Source: Neoceratodus forsteri (lineage: Eukaryota; Chordata; Ceratodontiformes; Ceratodontidae). Taken from it: a DNA stretch of 64,000 nucleotides. The position numbers and the translations under genes were made by a program. This document shows positions 34,140 to 45,360 of the stretch, piece after piece. Each line of letters begins with the position of its first letter. Within the stretch, counting starts at the first letter, position 1. The notes under the pieces are model-generated. The model searched no databases. It had not been told where the DNA came from and saw nothing but the letters and a program-made list of their open reading frames with translations. The stretch is from the NCBI GenBank assembly GCA_016271365.2, contig CM028136.1:468532001-468596000 (forward strand), in the 5' to 3' direction.

Positions 34140-34715
34140 TATTTATTTTGTATAAAGATATCTTGATTGAAATACATACAGATAATACTGCCGTTCTCTG
34201 TTCAGCTGTAAAAAAATAAATTCAATTTTTGTACAAAAATATTTGTTTCTTTTAGAAAAAAGTAAGACTTGGAAATAATGACAGATTTCGACATCAAACA
34301 AAATGCTTAACAAATAATGAGTTGTACTGCTGGGTGATCCAGGCAGCTCAGGTAGGAAGCTGAAAAAATGTCGAGGCACATCCGGAGTGGAAGCTGTTGC
34401 ACCAGCTTGGGAGGAGATACCAGTGTCAGGCTGTGGAGGCTGTCCATGGGTGGCCAGGGAGACTTGTTCACACCACAGGTGAAGCAGTGCTACTGTCTGC
34501 GCTGGCACATGCCACTGTGTCCACAGGCTCGAGCACAAGGTTGACTGTTGCCTGTTGTGCAGTGAGCATTTCAATAATTTTGCCTTGTTGCTGCCAAATT
34601 TATTTTATTTCATCGGTGTGTTCCTTTTTCATTTGCTGTATTTCTTTAGTGAGGTTGTCAACCTTGTGCTCCAGCCTACATACACAACGGCAGTGCAGAG
34701 TGTGTTGCTTTCTAT
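34140..34715 (-). pseudogene. Candidate last exon of a coiled-coil protein (transposon-type accessory gene)
   Basis: Read downward from about 34,700, one frame gives CRLEHKVDNLTKEIQQMKK, EHTDEIK, a stop, then IWQQQGKIIEMLTAQQAT and VNLVLEPVDTV. This is a strongly heptad-like amphipathic helix of the type found at the C-terminus of Myb/SANT-like transposon proteins. After a frame change, EQVSLATHGQPPQPDTGI to FSFLPELPG continues to a stop at 34,143. A possible acceptor (TCATAG) precedes it. A relation to the exon-like pieces at 38-41 kb on the same strand is inferred; no transposase is seen nearby. Outside this exon I see nothing in 33,831-35,289. Confidence 0.4.
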
Positions 34716-35289
34716 GAGGCTGATATGTGAAGAGAAAAAACACATCAAAGATTTACTATGTGAGAATGTGAAAAAATATTTCTGTGTTTCTATAACTCTT
34801 TTTTCTTAGAATGTTACTTTATGGAAAAGGTTTGGTGCTATACACGTCACAGCCTCAATTTAAGTTTACACAGTAGTTGGGACTGTTATTAGTTAGATGA
34901 CATATGGTAGTGGATGTTTTTCTACTAGCTACAGAAAAAAATTGTGTATCTTCTCTTCTCTGTAATGCGCTGTGCTTTTCAGGGTATATTTGTCTGAGAT
35001 GTAACGCATTATGAGGAGTGCTCTTCTTTGACCTTCATCACAGCTCCCTGTTCTACAGTGTGAGAAGTTGTTTTATATTGAGAGGCAAGATTTAGAAGCA
35101 ACAAAACTTTGTTTATTATGCAATACAAATAATTTTCAATTAATAATACACTAGCTTAGCATAGGAACACCATCTTTGCAGTGCTAAATTTGTTATGTTA
35201 AGATTTGAAAATGAATTACACATTTTGTTCAACTGCCATTAAAGTTAGATGTTAATTCGACCACATATTGGGGGTACAAAAAGGTTGAG

Positions 35290-36243
35290 AGGTATCACAG
35301 GGTACTGTGATTGTTCAGTGTTGAGTGAGAAGAAAACAAGCTAGGAACTCATGTATTTTGCAGGTCTCTTTTTGTAGGAACATATGGGATTGGGAAGCTG
35401 TAACTTTTGTGCTGTCAGTTAGTGAATACCCTCCCAACCCCCCCATAGTGCTGGCAGCCAGTTGCTGGGGACTGTATCTTTACTGGATAGTGATTAGAAA
35501 GAAACAGTGCAGTCATAAATGGAAAATATGTTTGTTTGAGATTGGGCAATAATTAAGTAACTAGTAGTTGGGTGGTGTCAGGCAGGTGGTGTTCCCCAAC
35601 CCCTCATACTGTTACACATGAGAAATTGTTTTTAACGTTCAGACTGACACCGAATTAGAGGGTGTGGATATTTATGTTATAGTCTTGTGATGACATTGCA
35701 CACAGGTTGGAACACCTTCTTGTTATGTGGCATGAGAAGGCAATGTGCAGCTACACACAAGTAAGTAGTGCCTTACCTCCTGCCACCCCCCACTCACTCT
35801 GTGAGTACTTAGTTTATCTGTGGTGGATAACACAGTAAAAGAAGGACTACAGTTATAAATGGCACTCTTTTGTGGTTGTGGACCTTGAAAGTTAGTAAAG
35901 GTGTGTGCTTCTATTGTGTCAGACAGAGAAAGGCTCACAACCTACAGCTACTCATTCATACAGACTAGAGATATTTACAATTCAGTTGTGTGATTGTGCT
36001 AACTTATAAGTTGTGACAGTTAAGAGTTGTATGGTGTACCCTATTTAATGTTACACACGTCCCATCTCATAGCTAGGACAGTTGGTCTATGAGGAGTGGG
36101 AGGTAGCTGTTAAACTAGTAAATAGACACAAGTGGTCATTATGTATGGCTGCAGGTACATATAACTTTCTGAGCTGACAGTTGAATGGTAACAGTAGACA
36201 ATACCTTGCTTGCACAGAACAGGAACTGCATGTTCATTGGAGA
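35290..36243 (+). repeat. Decayed 147-bp satellite monomers
   Basis: The landmarks recur but are worn. Examples are GTTCAGACTGACACCG with GTGTGGATATTTATGTTATA near 35,640, TCTGTGGTGGATAACACAGT near 35,817, and GGAACTGCATGTTCATTGGAGA at 36,221-36,243. Spacing is irregular, about 140-200 bp. This is the old edge of the satellite seen at 31-34 kb. Confidence 0.6.
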
Positions 36244-37113
36244 AAATCTAGATTTAGTAGTTCCCGTATTGGTCCTTGCAAGAATAGATACAGAAGCAAA
36301 TGATTTGATACCTTTTAATGGACCAACATAGGTGTAACAACAAGAACAAAGTGCTCTAGCTTTCGGACCAACCAGTCCTTCTTCAGAAGCTCATGGCAGT
36401 TGTTTAGAAAATACAATACTTATAACAGCTAGATAATGCAGAGAAAAACAGAAAAAAATCCCCATTGGTTTAAAATACTCACTTAAAAAAAAAAGAAGAT
36501 GATGTCAGAGAAGTTTAACAGTTCCATACTGCCTTCAGCCAGGTGGAACACACATACAAAGAATCCTACTGCATATAAATTTAATTGACATAAGATAACA
36601 CTGCTGAAGCAGATAACTCCTAAATCAAGCTGAGTGTCACAGTTTGTATAAGGATGTGATTACTGAAAGACAACCCCCACCCAGATTAGAGACAAACTAA
36701 GATTGTTATAGGGCTCATGAAGTTTCAATGTCTGCATTATAGACAAGAATTTACCATTAAAGTTGTCTTAAAAACATCAGTGCACACTGTGTGATGTGTA
36801 AAACCTAGCTGGACCTGTCACCAAGCTGTACTCTCAAGCTAGATATAAGACCCAAGAAATTTCAAAAACCTCAGGACTATACAAATGATAATTTAAATAT
36901 AAATTGACAATATTAGTGTCAAACAAAAAACTCTAGTCGAGGAACCTCAAGGAATTAAGACCATGTAGCCTGATATGTACTGATGTCAATATACACTGAG
37001 AATGTAATGACTTGATGTACCATAAGTGTCTAAGGAATCTGAAAAAGAGATAAAAATGTAATTTCTCTCCTCCTCTTCATACAAACAATACACCCTAACC
37101 TGTTCATTGGAGA
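36231..37113 (-). mobile_element. Retroposon-like insertion with 13-bp target duplication
   Basis: TGTTCATTGGAGA occurs at 36,231-36,243 and again at 37,101-37,113, bounding an 857-bp insert that interrupts a satellite monomer in register. On the minus strand the insert ends with CTGAAGAAGGACTGGTTGG, TCCGAAAGCTAGAGCACTTTG, TCCATTAAAAGGTATCAAAT and AGGACCAATACGGGAACTAC. This is a phrase order common to interspersed repeats of amphibians and other vertebrates. No ORF survives. I cannot name the family. A 13-bp duplication favours target-primed insertion. Confidence 0.7.
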
Positions 37114-37400
37114 GTAATCACTACAAATATGTATGGGCATAAATGGTTCATCTCCATGATTGTAGTTGTACAGTAACCAGGATAGTTAACTGTTGCATGT
37201 CATCAAGCAATGAGTGGGTCCTCCCCACCAAAAAATAAGTAATTAATGAAATCGCAGTGGAGAGTTAGATAAAGAAAAGTCCGATGGATATAAATATAGC
37301 AGGTGAATTATTCCACTTACATTCAACTTGCCATTGTTAGTTGTTGCATGTTGTCAGCTAAACAATGCTGTTAGGTGATCTGTAATGGGCGGCTCACATG
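37101..37400 (+). repeat. Decayed 147-bp satellite monomers, right remnant
   Basis: Two worn monomers follow the insertion: TTCATTGGAGAGTAATCAC, GGGCATAAATGGTTCATCTC and TAGTTAACTGTTGCATG, then CAGTGGAGAGTTAGATAAAG, GATGGATATAAATATAGCAGG and TTAGTTGTTGCATGTTGTCAG. They resume the array in the same phase as the left side. Confidence 0.6.
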
Positions 37401-38062
37401 CACTGTTCACATGTGATTGTGGCATATAGTGATACTGCTACCAGCATAACCTTACAGCGTTACATTACTGTACACTTTTATGTTTGACCAATAAGGCATT
37501 ACAGAGTGTGGGTTGTTGGGTGGATTTGACCATGGTTTGTGTGGTGTGTCACAAGAAACAGCTTTATGTCATGGCAATCGGTCTATCAATAGTGCTGTTC
37601 CATTTGAAAGGAGCCCGCTGCCATTTGTTCTGTTACTGCTTGTAACACATGGCAGTTAATAAACATGCATAATGACATCCTCCTTCAAACTATTGATGTC
37701 GGTGAGTTTAACTATTACCAAAAACATATCAGAAACAATGTTTACCATTGTGTGATAGTAATTTATACCTCCAGGGTGTGGGTGTGGTGCAGGACTTAAT
37801 ACAACTGGTATGATTTGGTCACTCCGGTGCACCTGGTAATCGAGAGACAACGTTCATGGCAACTCCACCACCATGCCCACATCCTGGAGGGGTATATAGT
37901 GTCATATCTCATTCCCTGATGTGCCTTACTGAATCATATACCATTTTACATGTTATGTCTTTTGACTAATAACTTAACAGAATTATCAGCACATATTGTA
38001 TTATTATACACTTATGTTCAGGACTGCTGATGTTCAGGATTGCTGCCAGGCTCTTGCTTTAC
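37401..38062. other. AT-rich DNA without recognised features
   Basis: I see no coding motif, terminal repeat or clear tandem structure. Confidence 0.4.
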
Positions 38063-38242
38063 CTGTGGGTGAGCTGTTTCTGCTGTCTCCCCAGCCACTG
38101 TAAGACAGACATAGAGATTGTTTAATAGAGTCAGTGCAATTAGTTTAGTTACTCTTGCTGTTATTTTATATATATTTTTCTCATGTAGAGCTTTACATTT
38201 TTTCCACCATTTCCTGTACTGATGTTTGTACTCTTTCCACAT
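38030..38242 (-). pseudogene. Exon-like piece with acceptor and VKQEP motif
   Basis: On the minus strand a pyrimidine-rich acceptor (CTGTCTTACAG) at about 38,100 is followed by VAGETAETAHPQVKQEPG, with a possible donor GTAAAG directly after the CACAG that ends the HPQ codons. It may be a linker exon of the minus-strand gene proposed for 34-41 kb. Evidence is splice-site and composition based only. Confidence 0.25.
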
Positions 38243-39365
38243 CTATATGACTTACTTATTTATCATGGTGACAAACTGAGTGTGTTATACCTCAACTAAG
38301 CACTTGTCTGTTTACTATTGCACAACTAAAGGTGCCTTTAGTAAAATGGTAGTTAGTTGTCCTGTGCTGAATTCTACCTAGGAAAGTAGTTCTGTGTCAG
38401 GTATTCATTATTATTTATGCAGTTGGTGTGTTATGGTGTATAGTGGACTGCTTTCCTGTATAGGATTACAGCTCTTCAAGATGTTGTTATACCACAGAAT
38501 CAAGGTGATGGAATGCTGTTCTACCGTACTCTGTTAGGTCAGCATCCTAGAACCCCTAGAGACTGCATGAGTAGTTTCATCTAGAAATTAAAAGAACTCA
38601 CACAAGACATTTATCATGCAGTACTATGTACCATTGAAAATACAGAATGAGCTACTCAATACACAATCACTGTGTTTTGCTACTACGGGTTTCTGATTGC
38701 CATAGACCTTTTGAGGTTCAGTCTCGAGGTCAGAGGGAATGAGAACACCTCTGTGGCAGAACACATTGGTTGTGTATAGTTGTCGATTCAGTATTCTCTA
38801 CATCTGTGTTAAGTGGAGAAGGATAGAAAAACTGTTTATACTTACAGTAATAGAACAGCTTGCTGATTATGGCATAACATATACATGTACAGTCAATAGT
38901 TTTATGTAGTTAGCAAAGTTGTGTGATGTATAATAAAATGGGCTATGGATTTCAAGCAATATGATTGTTAACTGTGCATTAAAAGTGTCTAATGCACATA
39001 TTAAAGTAGGAACCACATTTATAATACACAAGACTATTTTCATAGGGACAATATGTCACTCTGGGGCTGTGCATTAGGCAGTTCTAATGTATGGGTAGGG
39101 AATAGGGATGCACTCGACCTGTGGCTTTGTGCAACACTATGTGGCACTAGACGTGCATTTGAACTGTATTATGCACAGCCAATCATCTCTTATTGCTTAC
39201 ATGATACAGAAAAAATTTCTGTTTTCAACTGCACAGTCTGAGGCATACTAGTACAGCACATAGCAATGTTCACAATATAACAGCGGTAACACAAGTTCAG
39301 AACTGTGATGTACATCAATTCTTGTCAGAAAGTATTATTAATGATTTGTTGTATAGTTTTCTTAC

Positions 39366-39470
39366 CTTCTGACTCGACAATAATAACGCTGTCTGAGTCT
39401 GAATGTTCAGCCTCCACAGCCTGTGGTTCAGCTGGTACTACATCGCTTTGTGGTGGGGAGTGCCTCTGAC
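39366..39470 (-). pseudogene. Exon-like acidic piece
   Basis: On the minus strand an acceptor-like GTTTGTCAG is followed by RHSPPQSDVVPAEPQAVEAE and HSDSDSVIIVESEG, then a donor GTAAG at about 39,367. The Ser/Asp acidic segment resembles linkers of Myb/SANT-type proteins. There is no stop inside. It is short, so this is tentative. Confidence 0.35.
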
Positions 39471-40679
39471 AAACTATAAATTAGAGATAGTAAAGTTATT
39501 TGCTGAATGTGGAATTTGTGTGGGAATATTTCTAAAAAATATGCATTTGAACACATACCGTCTAGTCTGATAGTTAAGTTACAACTAGTTGAGTTGCTGT
39601 ATTGTTATTGAGAACTAAAAAGATCTATCCATGCATAGATATTTAACAACAGGGTGATAGCAGTGAGATGTTATGTATGGTATGCGATTACAATCATCTA
39701 TATACAATGGATTTTGTATCCTTACATTATTATCACAGTGAAAAGAGATCTACCAAAACTGATGTAACAGGTGCATTAATACTATTAAACCACAAAGCAA
39801 TTATCATTATGAAAATATGCTACAATACATGGTTACCCTTTCTTATGTATAAAGATAGGCCTGCTGAAGATCCTTGTTAAGCACATTATAAACCGTTATG
39901 CACATTCTAAAGTAATGTTATACACAGTCCAAACAGTTTTCATACACAGTTCAAATGTCATGGGATTGCACCTTTCTCATTTATTCTACAGATATCTACT
40001 TAATAACTACCCAGTGCCCAAAGTCATACCTTTCACCTTTCAAGAGGCTGGAAATTCCATTTAGATAAGTGACTAGAACACTTCAATGGGGGTGTGTCAC
40101 TCTAGTGTAAATAACAATGTACTATTGAAAATTAAATATTGACAGCCACACACAAGTCAGCATGTGTTCCCATCTTGGGGTTGAGATGGCAGTATGGACC
40201 TGTTGAGCTTTGCTGTCGAGGTTGATATGCTGTCATTTCAATCCTTCAATGGAGATACATAGTTGTTGTGTATGGTTGTCCATACATTATCATCTGTGCA
40301 TAAGATATCATGTGAGTCAATAGAAAATCAGGAACAAGGCATGTGCTCATGCTATGTAACTCATATTCTAGCATTGTACTGCCACATGATGTGTGTGGGT
40401 GCTACATGCAACCAATACTTGGTAACATAATAGTTTTAAGTACTGCATGACTGCATTGTAGAACTATAACAAATATCTGTAAGCCCTGTGACACATTAGT
40501 TTGTAATGTCTGACCTGTTAAATGGTTTTAAATAGAAGTCAAAAATATTAGACTGACAGAATTTCTGAACACAGTGTAAAAGCTGTATTTGTTACATTTA
40601 TTTAATACTTTGCACATCAGTTAGATTTTTTTTATTTCTGCAAAAGAAAATGTGCTGTTTAATAACAGATAGTTGCTTT

Positions 40680-41057
40680 ACTCGAGTTGTGTTACGCACT
40701 CCCCGCATCTGGCCTTCCAGCCGCCTCCCACATCTCATATGTGATGTAGTACCAGCCCACATCACTCTCTGGTATCTCCTCTCATATTTTGAGTGTATAA
40801 AACCCCTGGCGCAACAGCTTCCACTTACGCTTGCACATCGGTGCATTTTTATTGCGTATCTTAAGTACAGTTCACATGTATTCATGGATGCACCTCCATA
40901 TCTTCTCCAGCTTCATATTTGTGTTCCTCATGAGGAAGTGCAGATTCCCCCTGGACTGTGCTGCCTGGACTAGGCAGCACACCTCTTTCAAGTTCCACAG
41001 TCTCATCTCGATGATGTTCAGATGTTTTTTACAAGCTGTGAGAAATAGAGAAAACAT
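40680..41057 (-). pseudogene. Myb/trihelix-like DNA-binding domain exon, broken
   Basis: Read downward from 41,057, one frame gives NLKEVCCLVQAAQSRGNLHF, KLEKIWRCIHEYM, a stop, then APMCKRKWKLLRQGFYTLKI, a stop, then EEIPESDVGWYYITYEMWEA. The pattern (helix with W, then CKxKWKxLR, then WxYxxxMW) is that of Myb/SANT-like trihelix domains, which bind DNA in transposon accessory proteins and some host factors. An acceptor (TTTCTCACAG) precedes LVKN in an alternative phase. Two in-frame stops show decay. The domain call rests on motif spacing that I read by eye. Confidence 0.45.
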
Positions 41058-41204
41058 TTTATTTTAGAACATTGTTTTGTGAGGTCTGCCTTTTTTCTGC
41101 CCTCTGTTGTACTGGTGATATCACAGATTATCACACAGTTACATTTTTTCTGATTGTATTCTCTTTGTAGCACAGTAGGACAATTAAGTTATGAACTGTG
41201 CTTT

Positions 41205-41320
41205 GTACTTAGGACTGGTTGCAGAAACTGTGTGACCTGTAGGTGTGAGCAAAGAATGTGCACAAAAATGTCATTGTGCACACAGATGTCGCTTAATAAA
41301 TCCGCAGCCATATATCAGCA
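41205..41320 (+). repeat. Fragment of the 63.5-kb repeat
   Basis: GGACTGGTTGCAGAAACTGTG, then GTGTGAGCAAAGAATG, then GCTTAATAAATCCGCAGCCA match in order GGACCAGTCGCGCAAACTGTG, GCGTGAGCAAAGAATG and GCTTAATAACTCAACAGCCA at 63,490-63,595, in the same orientation. Confidence 0.7.
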
Positions 41321-41857
41321 GCGCAGTGAACATCCCCCCTCCTCACATTAGTGAGGTTCTACAATGCTGTCTTTGGCAGTGGCTATGTCCATTGTATGCT
41401 GCTGGGTCAAGACTGTCAGTGACACTTCAGCTGTGCTGGGGTGTAGGTGGACGGTTGTGTTAAGGCACATGAGAAGAACTGTCTACATGTCTGTTGTGTG
41501 ATGTGACATCAATGACATCTTGTTACTGTGAGGGTGCTCAGGTAACATTTTATTATGTTGGGAGCAGAACTGTATGACTGTTAGGGGGTACACTATTGTC
41601 ACAATTGCCACTAGATATGGTATACTATGGTTACTTCTGAGTGGGCAGATTGCTCCTTGTACTGTTGACTGCAATAACACTATGCTGGAGCCTGGGGGAT
41701 AGGTTAATCCCGCCCACAGTGTGTTATCATGTGAGAAAACATTGCATTATATGATACTTACGGAAGCGTTGTCTCTTTCTTATTTCATGTTTCAGTCTTT
41801 CCTACATGTATTGTAAAACAGCATAGTGAATAAATAATTATATAGCTTTTAAACTAT

Positions 41858-43365
41858 GGCCCAGATATTCAAAAGGGTTGTTCATGGCACAACAGTGTTG
41901 CACCATGCACAACCCACTGATGTGCCCCGGCACGATATTTAAAAGGGAAAAGTGCACCGCACAAATCCTGATGCACCGGAGCACATCAGCAATGTATGCA
42001 GGCACAGGTGGGGGGGCGTGCCAATGCATAACCTGCACACCCCGATATTCAGCCCAGGATGTGCAGAGTCATACATAAGCAACCCCTACCTGTACCTGCA
42101 CAAAGTTACACCAGGAAAAAATGGAACAAGTGATGGCCACGCACAGGTGAGCTTCAACATTGCAGGGTGCAACACAGCAGCTGCCACCTGTGGGTGGCCA
42201 TCTGAGTTCCTGCCACACCTGGTGGTGCCCCTCATGCCCCATGGGGGGCATCTGTAATCACACCCCCCAAGTCCAATATCCCTGGTGGTCTAGTGGACCA
42301 CACTGAGCCCGATCGTGGGCATCTATAATCACCCCCCCAAGTCCAATATCCCTGGTGGTCTAGTGTACCCCCACCCCCACCCGCCTACTGGTCCCACCCC
42401 GCTCCCCGTCAGCCAGTGGGAAGCGGCACCCCACCCTGCCTGCTGCCCTGCCATCCGCAACTGACGGCTCAGTGGGCTGCACCATTGGTTTACTGGCAGG
42501 CAATGAGCATGCAGCCATACCATACTACTCAGTTCAGATATGTGAATGAATTAATTCACATATCTGGACTGCATAGTATGGTGTGGGCTGCACACCCATT
42601 GGCTCATGCTGTGAACCAATGGGCATGCAACCCTACCGAGCTGTCAGTTGGCAGGTGGCAGGTGGGTGGGGTGCTGCCACCTGCCAGCTGATGGGGAGAG
42701 CGGGGCTGTGGGGCTCAGTGGGCAGGTGGGGTGGGGGGTACACTAGACCACCAGGGATATTGGACTTGGGGGTGCGATTATAGATGCCTGCGATCGGGCT
42801 TAGTGCAGTCCACTAGACCACTAGGGATATTGGACTTGGGGGGGGACTGTACTGTTGCCTGCGATCGGGCACATAGAGGTCCACTGGACCACCAGGGATA
42901 TTGGACAGTTTTTCTTTTATCTTACAGGAATTCCCACGATCGGGCTGCAGGGGGCATCGGTCCCTGATGGCTGCTGCCTGGCAGGGCACCAGGCACAAGT
43001 CACTGGGGATTGGTGCACCTGCATGCTAATGGCATGCAAATGGGGCCATAATGAGATGCAAAATGGCCCCCTATGCACCTTGCATAACTTATGGCCCCAT
43101 TTGCATGTCCCCGTTTGGATATCACAGGTGCTGTGCATGGTGCAATGGCACTTGTGCCACCACATCTCCATGCTCCACTCTGGCCACTTGCACTGGTGCA
43201 GTGCCCCTGTGCCATGCACAGTGGGGGTGGCCAGGGTGCGATATTCAAAGCTGCTGCACCATAGCACAGCTCCGTTGAATATCACCCAGGCTACACCCCT
43301 GCGCAACAAAGTTGAGCTGCGCCCAGGCTTGTGCCACAACCTGGTACAGTTTGAATATCCGGGCC
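41858..43365. mobile_element. 1.5-kb fold-back TIR element
   Basis: GGCCCAGATATTCAAAA begins at 41,858 and its near-complement TTTGAATATCCGGGCC ends at 43,365. TAT flanks both sides (41,855-41,857 and 43,366-43,368). Sub-terminal GATATTCA/GATATTTA motifs recur inside both ends. The centre is a long inverted repeat around AGATATGTGAATGAATTAAT near 42,540, with arms carrying CCCTGGTGGTCTAGTG and CCGATCG phrases. Open frames are by-products of the symmetry. The 3-bp flank would suit PIF-Harbinger, but TAT is not the usual TWA, so the superfamily is open. Confidence 0.75.
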
Positions 43366-43524
43366 TATATGTGTATGTATGTAAGAGTTCTGCACATTTG
43401 CACACCTCAGAATGTATGATGCACATTAACAATGAGACAGTGCTAATTTTTTTTGTGTCTGTAACCAGTGCAGCTGTTCTATTTCTTGTAACAATAAGAT
43501 GTGCTGTTACACCATGATATTTTT

Positions 43525-44096
43525 CAGAGGACTGTGAGGATCCCATCTCAAAGGTCACCCAAGAAAAGGCAATTGCCAGCTTGTAAGAAGTGCACACTGT
43601 CTGGTAGGTACAGCCAATTATTACAAAATTTAATTTCAGGATGATGTATGGTGTGCATCCCAGCCATGCAGAGGTATCCAGATATTTGAATGTTAACCTT
43701 TCTATGAGCTCTGTCAAGCAGGTACATGTGCTGTTCTACTTGCCAGACTCTTCACTCTGTAATGTCAGAAAAAATTATCTTACAGGCAGGCAACATATGC
43801 ATAATGGAAGCAAAGTACAATTTTGCTTCTGAGACTAAATCTACCCATCTTTTGGTGCCCAAATCATTACCACCAAGATGGATCAGCAGTATGTCTGGCT
43901 GAGCTTGAGTAGTCAGAAGTCTGTGCATTGTTGGCATGAGATGCACCCACCTCATGCCACCTCTGCCAAACCACCTCACAGAGCGATTTTGAAGCTGCAG
44001 GTCTCTCCCAAAACCACTCCTCTGAGCATACTCTGAAGCACGCCTCACTATGCTGTGGCCCACTATCCACATGGTCCATTTACTATTTTCTGACAT
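43525..44096 (-). pseudogene. SGNH-hydrolase-like protein, transposon-associated family
   Basis: One frame runs from the ATG at 44,096 to a TGA at 43,525-43,527 (190 sense or stop codons) with two earlier TGA stops (43,749 and about 43,554). The SGNH plan is readable: block I as WIVGHSIVRRA (GHS in place of GDS), a Trp/Gly-rich segment (RWFGRGGMRWVHLMP), block III as LLIHLGGNDLG, then RAHRKVNIQISGYL, TIHHPEI and block V as LPDSVHF (Asp and His kept). The GHS...GGNDLG version is found in SGNH-like proteins of amphibian and other vertebrate genomes and, as I recall, in some Ngaro/DIRS-type retroelements. That link is inference; no recombinase or RT is visible beside it. It is not the same lineage as the CR1 ORF1 esterase. 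Confidence 0.7.
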
Positions 44097-45360
44097 TCTT
44101 AGCTTTTAAACTGAGATGTGGACAGAGAGCTACCAAAATAATATCAGTGTTTGTACTGCAGTGGCTAAGCACAAGTGAATGACAAACTAAGATCTCCCTC
44201 TCAGCTTCAACACTGCTTTTGTGGGGTGTTCCAAAACACAGTCACTTGGCATGTTATTGGTTGATGATTTTCCTTGGCTCCATGCTGAATGGGTGTTCTT
44301 GCTGTCAAACACAAATGCAGAAAATATTTTTTAGTGGTAAAATACAATGTAGCCATTGGCAAGTTCAAACAATTACAGCTCAACAGAAGAATGTGATTGG
44401 CTGTTTATCTTGTTATGATACACATGCTGCTTGCTTCTGCCTCCATTTGCAGCTCTATCTGTGCTAGTAAGTACTCATTGACAGTCTGAATTTAAACTGT
44501 TGTAACTTTTTTCCACAGTGTAGTAGGTGATTAATATTCACATAGTCAAATACAGCATAAAAAATTGTTTTGTTTACTACTACTTTTGTACAGATAATTG
44601 TTTTCATGATGGTAGAAAAGTATCTTAGAAAATGTGGTGTACTTACACAGTCACAAGCAGGGTATCTGTTGTTTTCTCTAAATGGCTGCTATGTCCTTCT
44701 TCTTCATTGTTCTGTGCTTCTGATTGGTTGCTTGATATGGCCTGATAAATGTGATGATACATTGGTTGCAGCATCTGGCACTCAAACAGGAACCAGTCTC
44801 TGATTGGCTGAGTGTGAAAGGGGGGTGTCTAGGAATCTTGATTTGTAAAAGTTTTGTGCACATGACACTGATTTGTGACACTTTCGTGCGTGCTACACCA
44901 TTTTGTGACACTATATTCGATAGTGTCACATGCACAACACCATATTTTGCAAAACTGTTGCACGCACAACACTGTTTTTTGTGAAAGTGTCACACGCACG
45001 ACACTACTTTTGAAATTTGTTTGCAGAAATAGTTATTATTGGGCAAAACAGTACTGTGTATGCTTAACATTGCAGCACTGTTTTGTGTTTCACATATCTA
45101 GATTACTATTCTTATGTTATTATTGAAGTTATGTCCATCACCATTTGAAAAGACTTTGTATTGCTTTACTGATGTTTGCTTACTACAGTAATTGTCTCCA
45201 CAATGTTTAGTAGGCTGTAGTATTTGTTGTTCTTATATTACATATGGATAGCCCAGTATGTAATCTTAGGAGCAAACTACATAGATGAATTCTAATTCTT
45301 TTCTTTTCTGTACTTCCCAAACAGGTGTCTGGTTTTTCTGTAACATTGGTGTACTGAAGT
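44097..45360. other. Helitron upstream region with GTGTCRCACGCACGACAC repeats
   Basis: There is no coding. From about 44,860 to 45,010 the phrases TGTGACACTTTCGTGCGTG, GTGTCACATGCACAACAC and GTGTCACACGCACGACAC form several short inverted repeats. Related phrases occur near 30,090-30,115 and 63,080-63,115. The left Helitron end should lie in or near this stretch, but I cannot fix it. Confidence 0.4.

Noticed and set aside
43529..43602. Plus-strand mini-exon between TTTTTCAG and GTAGGT with a basic peptide
   Set aside because: It is exactly antisense to the C-terminal block of the minus-strand SGNH-like frame, which explains its openness.
42855..43717. Long open frames on both strands (220 and 266 codons)
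   Set aside because: They lie across the arm of a fold-back TIR element and its end; no domain is recognisable and they oppose each other.
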